Below, piece after piece: positions 1 to 5,158 of a stretch of DNA of 8,095 bases. How positions within the stretch are numbered: the stretch's first letter is position 1; each line of letters opens with the position of its first letter. The stretch covers positions 1 through 8,095 of the forward strand of contig CAMEZU010000071.1 in assembly GCA_945947925.1 (NCBI GenBank), written 5' to 3'. The notes beneath the pieces were generated by a model. That model had not been told where the DNA came from and ran no database searches. It worked only from the letters and a program-made list of their open reading frames with translations. The translations under genes and the position numbers were made by a program. The DNA is from an uncultured Verrucomicrobiota bacterium (GTDB lineage: Bacteria; Verrucomicrobiota; Kiritimatiellia; RFP12; UBA1067).

Positions 1-875
1 TGCTGGCGCGGTCCGTGAAGGACTACCGCCTCGTCCCCGACTTCGTCCATCCGAACGCCCTCGGCCACAAGTGCCTCGCGCAGTGCTTCTGCGAGGACAC
101 GGGACTCCATGACGAGGCGGACAGACTCCAGGACGAGATCGACGGCGATGTCGCGGACCTCGTGGCGCTGAACGGACTCAACCTCGTCGTGAAGCCGCTC
201 GGCGTCTCGCGTCCCTCCGACGCGGAATACCTCTACGAGCTCGGCTACAAGTGCATCACAGACGCCCTCGGCCTCGCCGAGCTGAAGCTGCGCCTGCCCG
301 CAGGGTGGTCCGCCGACCTGCCGCAGACGGTGGGCAACGAGGGGAAGATCCTCCTCCGCGGCAAGCCCGAGGCGCTGAAGACGCGGATTGTCGTCGAGGC
401 CCGCCTGCCGAGAGAGGGCGCGACGCGGATGTTCTCCGCAGACATCCCCGCCCCGTGGCGCGTGCGCGAGGACGACGGTCCGTGGACGTTCTACACCGCG
501 ACGGCCGACTACACGGGCGGCGCCGCCCCCGGCTCGCTCGATCCGTACCAGGTCTCCTTCGGCTGGAAGACGGGACGCTTCACGGCGGCGCGGCGCGTCT
601 GGAGCGAGAAGGCGCGCGACGTGAAGGCGGTCCTCTCTCGCCAGGGCTTTTCGGAGACGCTCGACCTCACGGTGTCCCTGGACGGCGCGGAAGTCTGGAA
701 GGATACGCTCAACCGCCGCGAGCGCAACCGCGTGGAGAAGACGCTTCACCTGAAGGAAGGCTGGAACGCGCTTGAGATCGTCTCTGTCCATCACGACTGG
801 CAGCGCCAGTTCTCCTTCGACCTCGAACCGCTGGCGGGCGACGACCTCTCCCGGCTCAAGTACGACCTCCGATGA
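1..875 (+). CDS. SGNH/GDSL-type esterase, C-terminal part (5' end outside window)
   Basis: The gene enters from the left edge; the first full codon is at base 3, and 290 residues are visible before the TGA at 873. A GTG at 15 could be read as a start, but the frame is open to the edge and what follows is the end of a catalytic domain, so I treat the gene as 5' truncated. Visible residues 12-20 read PDFVHPNAL followed by GH, which fits the last conserved block of SGNH hydrolases: Asp13 and His16 would be the catalytic Asp and His. The nucleophile Ser, Gly and Asn blocks would lie upstream. About 250 residues follow, rich in predicted beta strands and ending in a 'LKEGWNALEI' segment, like the beta-sandwich accessory domains of secreted carbohydrate-active esterases. 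The substrate is unknown; deacetylation of a polysaccharide is a guess. The stop overlaps the rsgA start as ATGA, suggesting translational coupling. Confidence 0.8.
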   Translation, partial: LARSVKDYRLVPDFVHPNALGHKCLAQCFCEDTGLHDEADRLQDEIDGDVADLVALNGLNLVVKPLGVSRPSDAEYLYELGYKCITDALGLAELKLRLPAGWSADLPQTVGNEGKILLRGKPEALKTRIVVEARLPREGATRMFSADIPAPWRVREDDGPWTFYTATADYTGGAAPGSLDPYQVSFGWKTGRFTAARRVWSEKARDVKAVLSRQGFSETLDLTVSLDGAEVWKDTLNRRERNRVEKTLHLKEGWNALEIVSVHHDWQRQFSFDLEPLAGDDLSRLKYDLR

Positions 876-1750
876 CGCGCATCGAACAATTCGGCTGGCG
901 GGGCGATGTGGAGCCCGGCATCGGACGAATCGTGAGCGCCCACGGCGACTACTTCCATCTCGTCTGCAACGAGACGGGCGGCGAGATCCTCGCGCGCCGA
1001 AAGAAGAGCGCCTTCACGCGGATGAAGACCGTCGCGCCCGTGAACATGCGCGGAATGAAGGGATCGGAGGAGCAGCTCGTGCGTCCGCCCCAGCCGATCA
1101 CCGGCGACTTCGTCCGCTTCCGCTACAACGCGCAGGGCGAGTCGATGATCACGGAGCTGCTGCCGCGCTTCTCGCATTTCGAGCGGAAGGACCCGACGGC
1201 GAAGCGCAAGTCGCAGACGCTCGCGGTCAACTTCGACACGCTCTTCGTCATGATGTCCCTGAACGAGAACTTTTCCACCGCGCGCATCGAGCGGTATCTC
1301 ACGCTCGCGGAGGACATGGAGGGCGGCGAGGCGGTCGTCGTGCTGACGAAGATGGACCTCTGGCAGGACGGGGACGAGGCGTTCGTCGACGCGCTCGTCG
1401 AGACGATCGCCGGCCGCGCGAAGCTCCTCAAGATCTCGTCCGTGACGGGCGAGGGGATGGAGGACGTCCTCGCGTACGCGCAGCCGGGGAAGACGCTCGC
1501 CTTCGTCGGATCCTCGGGCGTCGGCAAGTCGACCCTCCTCAACACGCTCGCGGGCGAGGAATGGGCCGCGACGCAGGAGATCCAGGAGTGGAGCGGCAAG
1601 GGCCGCCATACGACGACCTCGCGCGAGCTCGTGATGCTGCCGTCAGGCGCGATGATCATCGACACGCCCGGCATCCGCGAGATCGGCATGGTCGGCGAGA
1701 CGGACGAGATCCGCGCGAAGGGCGAGGCCTCGCACCGGTGGAGGAAATGA
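872..1750 (+). CDS. rsgA: Ribosome small-subunit-dependent GTPase A (RsgA/YjeQ), lacking the C-terminal zinc domain
   Basis: RsgA is a GTPase that binds the 30S subunit late in its maturation, in the cytoplasm. This 292-residue protein shows the N-terminal OB-fold (about 15-105, ending in the family-typical ITELLPRFSHFERKDP). A circularly permuted G domain follows: G4 as TKMD at 159-162, G5 as SSVTGEG at 189-195, G1/P-loop GSSGVGKS at 213-220, G2 in GRHTTT at 244-249, and G3 DTPG at 264-267, then IREIG. The order G4-G5-G1-G2-G3 is diagnostic. Family members normally continue with a zinc domain (Cys, Cys-x-His and Cys ligands) and a helical tail, for about 300-350 residues in all. Here only 25 residues follow G3, with no Cys, ending in the basic SHRWRK. 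The downstream bases show no zinc domain in any + frame, so a simple frameshift is unlikely. ATG overlaps the upstream stop (ATGA) and has no clear Shine-Dalgarno, so translation probably depends on the esterase gene. Confidence 0.93.
   Translation: MTRIEQFGWRGDVEPGIGRIVSAHGDYFHLVCNETGGEILARRKKSAFTRMKTVAPVNMRGMKGSEEQLVRPPQPITGDFVRFRYNAQGESMITELLPRFSHFERKDPTAKRKSQTLAVNFDTLFVMMSLNENFSTARIERYLTLAEDMEGGEAVVVLTKMDLWQDGDEAFVDALVETIAGRAKLLKISSVTGEGMEDVLAYAQPGKTLAFVGSSGVGKSTLLNTLAGEEWAATQEIQEWSGKGRHTTTSRELVMLPSGAMIIDTPGIREIGMVGETDEIRAKGEASHRWRK
1740..1744 (+). promoter_or_regulatory. Shine-Dalgarno GGAGG for the metallophosphoesterase gene
   Basis: A perfect GGAGG lies seven bases upstream of the ATG at 1752. 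It is built into the last codons of rsgA (TGG AGG AAA TGA), so the unusual RsgA C-terminus also carries the ribosome-binding site of the next gene. This fixes the start at 1752 and makes the early rsgA stop look like a settled arrangement rather than a random break. Confidence 0.8.
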
Positions 1751-1751
1751 G

Positions 1752-2897
1752 ATGAGCTTCACAATCGTCTGGCCGCTTGTGTCGTATCTCGTCTGCGGCG
1801 GCGTCGCCGGGATGTTGCTCTGGACCGTGCGCCTGGGCGTGCGGGCGCGGGCGGCGGCCCTGATGGGGCTTCTCCTGTGCGCGTCGAAGTTCACCTGCTT
1901 CGCCGCGTTCGGCGGCGATCCGTTCGTACCCGAGCTGCCGGAGGCGCTGATCCTCGTCTGGAACACGGCGCATGCGGGACTTTTTCTGGCGCTGTTCCTG
2001 CTGCCGCCGGCGCTGCTGGTGCGGTGGGCCGTGCGGCGGTTCGCGGGGAGGGACTGTCCCCGGTGGCTGTGGCTCGTCCTCCTGCCGCTTCTCGCCTGGG
2101 GACTGGCCGTGCGCGGGATCTGGAACGGACGGAAGGCGCCGGAAGTCGTCGAGGAGACGCTGGTCTTCGAGAACCTGCCGGCGGAGCTGGACGGCTACCG
2201 CATCCTGCAGATTTCCGACATTCACGCGAGTCCTGCGTCGCGTCGGGCGCGGACGGAGGCCATCGTGCGGCGGGCGAACGAATGTGCGCCGGACCTCGTC
2301 TGCCTGACGGGTGACTTTGCCGACGGACAGTCGGCGCGGCAGTTCCGGAACATTGAGCCGATCCGAGACCTGAAGGCGAAGGACGGCGTGCTGGCGGTGA
2401 CGGGCAACCACGAATACTACTTTGACGCGTCGAGCTGGCTGGCCCGGTACTGGTCGATGGAGACTGTCCGCTTCCTGGACAACGAGTGGGTCGCGCCGCG
2501 ACCCGGACTCGTCGTTGCGGGCGTGAGCGATCCGGGCTGCCTGAAGGTCGGTCTCGCTGCGCCCGATCCGGACCGTGCGTTCGCGGGAGCGCCGGAGGGC
2601 GCGTTCCGCATTCTCCTGCAGCACCGTCCGTTCGTCGACTACGGCGAGCTGTCCGGCAGGATGCCCAAGTCCGCCTGGGATCTCCAGCTGTCGGGCCACA
2701 CCCACGGGGGAATCTTCCCGCCGATGGTCCCGGTCGTCGGCGCCTTCAACAGGGGCTATTGCCGCGGGACGTACGAAGGGGTCCGCAGCTGGCACGACGT
2801 CCTTCACGTCTCGAACGGCGTCGGCCTCTGGGCCGGCTTCCCGATCCGCCTCTGCAACGATGCGTCGATGACGCTGATCACGCTCCGCCGCAAGTAG
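1752..2897 (+). CDS. Membrane-anchored calcineurin-like metallophosphoesterase (YkuE/YaeI type)
   Basis: The 381-residue protein starts with about four hydrophobic segments (roughly 5-27, 35-54, 72-92 and 103-121), followed by a soluble dinuclear-metal phosphoesterase domain from about 147. The metal and catalytic motifs appear in order: D156-I-H158 in QISDIHAS, GDFAD at 187-191, GNHE at 218-221, His291 in LLQHRP, and GHTHGG at 315-320. This set is complete and typical of the YkuE/YaeI-like branch, whose members include lipid A or UDP-diacylglucosamine-type pyrophosphatases and poorly characterised phosphodiesterases. A membrane-bound phosphoester, perhaps a lipid, is a reasonable but unproven substrate. 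It follows rsgA after one base and has its own strong GGAGG. It uses CTG and CGG codons more often than rsgA or the transporter gene, which prefer CTC and CGC. It converges with the gene ending at 2909. Confidence 0.9.
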   Translation: MSFTIVWPLVSYLVCGGVAGMLLWTVRLGVRARAAALMGLLLCASKFTCFAAFGGDPFVPELPEALILVWNTAHAGLFLALFLLPPALLVRWAVRRFAGRDCPRWLWLVLLPLLAWGLAVRGIWNGRKAPEVVEETLVFENLPAELDGYRILQISDIHASPASRRARTEAIVRRANECAPDLVCLTGDFADGQSARQFRNIEPIRDLKAKDGVLAVTGNHEYYFDASSWLARYWSMETVRFLDNEWVAPRPGLVVAGVSDPGCLKVGLAAPDPDRAFAGAPEGAFRILLQHRPFVDYGELSGRMPKSAWDLQLSGHTHGGIFPPMVPVVGAFNRGYCRGTYEGVRSWHDVLHVSNGVGLWAGFPIRLCNDASMTLITLRRK

Positions 2898-2908
2898 TGC
2901 TGGCTCCC

Positions 2909-3364
2909 TTACGGGAAGGCGATCTTGCGCTTGGCGGGCCGGACGCCCGGGAGCTTGTTGCCGTTCTCGGCCTTGAGGCGGCGGATGAGGGAGGCGACGC
3001 CGTCGGACCATTTCTTCGGGTAGGGGGGATTGTAGCGCTTTCCGAAGGCGACGAGGTCGCCGGTGTAGTGCTTCTTCACGGTGCCGGCGGCCCACATGGC
3101 CTGGACGTAGAATGACTTCACGCCGTCCTGGTAGCGGTGGGCGCGGTGGCCCGAGTTCATGGGTCCGCCGACGCCGAACTCGAGTCCGGGGCGTCCGTTC
3201 TCATGGCGGCGGATGGCCGCGAGCAGCCAGGTGCGCTCCTCGTCGAGGTCGTAGTTGACGGCCACTTCGCGGATCATCTTCCATTCGTGCGCCGGGATCA
3301 GCGCGGCGCGGACCTCCGTCCGGAAGCCGAGGACAAGCAGAAGAACTGGCAGTAATCGCTTCAT
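2909..3364 (-). CDS. Small exported protein, possibly lysozyme-like
   Basis: The protein has 151 residues and starts MKRLLPVLLLVLG, a clear signal-peptide pattern (basic start, hydrophobic core to about 13, probable cleavage near A20-A21), so it should be exported. The mature part has AIRRHENGRPGLEFGV at 50-65, where Glu55 sits in the kind of 'A..xE.G' helix end that carries the catalytic Glu of lysozyme-like glycosidases. It also has a later 'GKRYNPPYPKKWSDGV' region (108-122), recalling the Y..W..V pattern at the end of glucosaminidase and transglycosylase domains. On these hints alone, a peptidoglycan-acting role is possible. It could equally be an uncharacterised family without enzymatic activity. 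There are no cysteines. The signal peptide fixes the start at 3364. No Shine-Dalgarno is visible, and the promoter lies almost at the start codon. It ends 11 bases from the convergent phosphoesterase gene. Confidence 0.75.
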   Translation of the reverse strand: MKRLLPVLLLVLGFRTEVRAALIPAHEWKMIREVAVNYDLDEERTWLLAAIRRHENGRPGLEFGVGGPMNSGHRAHRYQDGVKSFYVQAMWAAGTVKKHYTGDLVAFGKRYNPPYPKKWSDGVASLIRRLKAENGNKLPGVRPAKRKIAFP

Positions 3365-3373
3365 CGTTTCTGG

Positions 3374-3382
3374 ATTATATCA
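3374..3382 (-). promoter_or_regulatory. Extended -10 promoter for the small exported protein
   Basis: Read on the - strand this is TGATATAAT, a perfect TGn extension plus a consensus TATAAT. The expected transcription start is about base 3367, only some three bases before the ATG at 3364, so the mRNA should be nearly leaderless. The -35 position (about 3397-3402, TTATTT on this strand) is poor, which is usual for extended -10 promoters. It is predicted from sequence only. Confidence 0.65.
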
Positions 3383-3391
3383 CAAAATTTA

Positions 3392-3400
3392 TGGTAAAAT
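3392..3400 (+). promoter_or_regulatory. Extended -10 promoter for the four-gene right-hand operon
   Basis: TGGTAAAAT fits TGn plus a one-mismatch -10 box. Transcription would start near 3407, about four bases before the ATG at 3411, so the transcript should again be nearly leaderless; no convincing Shine-Dalgarno precedes this start. The -35 zone (about 3372-3377) overlaps the -10 box of the opposing promoter and does not resemble TTGACA. The surrounding 46 bases (3365-3410) have only 13 G or C, in contrast to the GC-rich genes on both sides. Confidence 0.55.
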
Positions 3401-3410
3401 AAACGGACAA

Positions 3411-4277
3411 ATGATGAGAAGATCGATCATCGCCTTTCTGTTCGTCGTGTGGGCCGCCGTGTCCGGCGCCTACGACTGGAGCAACCTCACGCCCGAGAAG
3501 CGGCTCGGGGGCCGCATGGTGTCCGCCGGCTACCTGCGCGGCAAGGTCGTCGTGCTGGACTGCCGCGACTACGGGGACAAGGCCAATTTTCCGGCCATCC
3601 GAGAACTGCAGCAACTGTGGGCCTGCTACAAGACGAAGCCGTTCGTCGTCGTCGGCAGCCATCGCGGATCGGGAAGCCCGAAACGGATGGCGGCGATCCT
3701 GGACCGTCTGGGCGTCACCTATCCGGTCTACGCCGAGGCCGAGCTGAAGGGCGTGTCGGACGGCGCGACGGCCAAGACGTTCGTCATCGACTCGACGGGG
3801 ACGCTTCGACTCTACGGCGGCTCGGACGTGCGGACGGTGAGCGGTGTCGTCGGCAACGCGATCTTCTCTACCACGAATCCCTCGGCGGCCAAGCAGTGGA
3901 AGCGGTTGCTCGACTACGAGACCGTGAACCTGCCCGGTCAGGCGGTGCTGCGGATGCGGAGCCTGCAGGCGCAGAAGGACTGTCTCGAGGAGGTCCGCCG
4001 GAGCTGTCCCGACGACCTCGGGCGCTGGTCGGCGTTCTACGAGAAGGCGAAGGGCGACAACGAGATCAAGCGCCTGGCGAAACTGGTGGAGAGCGCGCGC
4101 TTGGTGAAGGATCGCGATCCGGATTCGAAGGGCGGACAGAAGGTCACCAAGGCCGGCATCGAAAAGCTGGTCTCCAAGTACGAGTCGCTCAAGGAGAGTT
4201 CGAATCCGGCCGTGGTCCAGGAGGCGAAGAACGCCCTTGCGGACCTGGTTTTCGCGGCGGCAACGCTTCAGAAATAA
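3411..4277 (+). CDS. Exported thioredoxin-fold (TlpA-like) protein with lost redox site
   Basis: The ATG at 3411 is chosen because it begins MMRRSIIAFLFVVWAAVSGA, a good signal peptide. The frame is open upstream to 3255, but that part overlaps the divergent gene and the promoters. The protein has 288 residues. Residues about 40-150 match the thioredoxin-like domain of the next gene almost line for line (GKVVVLDC, KPFVVVGSHR, LGVTYPVY, FVIDSTGTLRLYGG). Where that paralogue has CPPC, this one has DKAN (56-59), and the cis-proline position is Ala121. It therefore cannot do thiol-disulfide exchange by the usual mechanism. The C-terminal half (about 155-288) is mostly charged helix, with Cys191 and Cys199 unrelated to the active site. 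It is the first gene of a probable operon and is followed after 13 bases by its active paralogue. A binding, partner or regulatory role is inferred; the substrate is unknown. Confidence 0.85.
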   Translation: MMRRSIIAFLFVVWAAVSGAYDWSNLTPEKRLGGRMVSAGYLRGKVVVLDCRDYGDKANFPAIRELQQLWACYKTKPFVVVGSHRGSGSPKRMAAILDRLGVTYPVYAEAELKGVSDGATAKTFVIDSTGTLRLYGGSDVRTVSGVVGNAIFSTTNPSAAKQWKRLLDYETVNLPGQAVLRMRSLQAQKDCLEEVRRSCPDDLGRWSAFYEKAKGDNEIKRLAKLVESARLVKDRDPDSKGGQKVTKAGIEKLVSKYESLKESSNPAVVQEAKNALADLVFAAATLQK

Positions 4278-4281
4278 CGAA

Positions 4282-4286
4282 AGGGG
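4282..4286 (+). promoter_or_regulatory. Shine-Dalgarno-like AGGGG before the CPPC thioredoxin-fold gene
   Basis: A purine-rich AAAGGGGAAAG run directly precedes the ATG at 4291. Together with the signal peptide that begins there, it favours this start over in-frame ATG 4237, which lies within the previous gene. Confidence 0.5.
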
Positions 4287-4290
4287 AAAG

Positions 4291-5154
4291 ATGAAGAAAC
4301 TCATGGCGGTGGTGTTTTCGGCAGGTCTGGCGCTGGCGGCGCAGGCCGTCGGCTGGAAGGGACTCGGCGAAGGAAACTACTATGCGGGACCGAAGGTCAC
4401 CGAGGCGGACCTTGCGGGCAAGGTCGTCCTCGTCGACTGCTGGGGCGTCGGCTGTCCGCCCTGCCGCGCGCTCCTTCCGCGCATGGAGGAGATCTGGAAG
4501 AGCTTCAGGTCCAAGCCGTTCGTCCTGCTCGGCTCGCACCGCCAGGGGCGCCAGCCCGAGAAGGTGGCCGCGCTCGTGAAGGCGAACAAGCTCACCTATC
4601 CGCAGTACGACGGCGCGGGCATCGCCGAGGGGGAGCCCTCCTTCCGCGGCATCCCGTTCCTCTATGTCGTCAACCACCGCGGCAAGGTCGTCTATTCGGG
4701 CCACAGCGACCGCGAGGCGACCGAGGCCGTCGTCAACGCGCTCGGCGAGATCGGGGCGCCGCCGACGCTCATCCCGGGTGTGATCCTCTCGCGGAAGAGT
4801 CCCTACAAGTCGCTGGAGAAGCGCCTCATCCTCGGCAAGCCGGCGGCGAGCGTGGTGAAGAAGCTGCAGGGCGACATCAAGAAGGCGTCCGCCAAGTCGG
4901 CGACCGCGGTGCAGAAGGCGGCGGCCGAGGAGGCCGAGGCGATGCTGAAGGCGATCGAGGAGGCGAAGACGGACTACAAGACGGACATCGCCCGCCTCAA
5001 GACGACCAATCCGCCCGAGGCCCTGAAGATGATCAAGGCCTATATGGCGAGCTTCCCGGCCGAGGGCGCCGAGTACAAGGACGAGATCGCCGACCTCACG
5101 GTCAAGGCGAAGGAATTTGCCGCCGAACAGAAGGCGAAGGGAGCGAAGAAGTAA
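4291..5154 (+). CDS. Exported TlpA-like thiol-disulfide oxidoreductase with CPPC site and Lys/Ala-rich helical tail
   Basis: The 287-residue protein starts MKKLMAVVFSAGLALAAQA, a signal peptide with probable cleavage after AQA, so it should act in the periplasm. The thioredoxin-like domain (about 35-155) has the redox motif CPPC at 55-58 in WGVGCPPCRALLP and a cis-proline at P122 in RGIPFLYVVN, both as in active TlpA/ResA-type proteins. Such proteins usually reduce or exchange disulfides, for example in cytochrome maturation; no cytochrome gene is visible here, so the target is unknown. Cys50, five residues before the motif, is shared with the inactive paralogue. After the domain comes about 130 residues of Lys/Ala/Glu-rich helix (about 170-287), ending KAKGAKK, possibly a coiled coil or a polyanion-binding tail. 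It lies 13 bases after its paralogue and 4 bases before the acyl-CoA ligase gene. Confidence 0.9.
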   Translation: MKKLMAVVFSAGLALAAQAVGWKGLGEGNYYAGPKVTEADLAGKVVLVDCWGVGCPPCRALLPRMEEIWKSFRSKPFVLLGSHRQGRQPEKVAALVKANKLTYPQYDGAGIAEGEPSFRGIPFLYVVNHRGKVVYSGHSDREATEAVVNALGEIGAPPTLIPGVILSRKSPYKSLEKRLILGKPAASVVKKLQGDIKKASAKSATAVQKAAAEEAEAMLKAIEEAKTDYKTDIARLKTTNPPEALKMIKAYMASFPAEGAEYKDEIADLTVKAKEFAAEQKAKGAKK

Positions 5155-5158
5155 GGCC

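Noticed and set aside
1745..1900. Frameshift separating rsgA from a zinc-domain remnant
   Set aside because: None of the three + frames after 1750 shows the Cys-x5-6-His type ligand pattern, and the region encodes the signal-anchor part of the phosphoesterase with its own Shine-Dalgarno.
2905..2916. Short inverted repeat TCCC-TTAC-GGGA between the convergent genes as a terminator
   Set aside because: The stem is only four base pairs, there is no T-run on either side, and flanking bases do not pair.
1656..3095. 479-codon open frame on the - strand across rsgA, the phosphoesterase and the small exported gene
   Set aside because: It crosses three well-supported genes, has a low-complexity Arg/Pro-rich product and shows no family motif, so it is a composition shadow.
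3255..3410. Longer N-terminus for the inactive thioredoxin-fold gene starting at 3255
   Set aside because: It would run through the divergent gene's 5' end and both promoters and bury the clear signal peptide that begins at 3411.
5117..5158. Longer N-terminus for the acyl-CoA ligase starting at 5117
   Set aside because: The added residues (MPPNRRRRERRSKA) come from an out-of-frame reading of the preceding gene's Lys/Ala tail and have no counterpart in the enzyme family.
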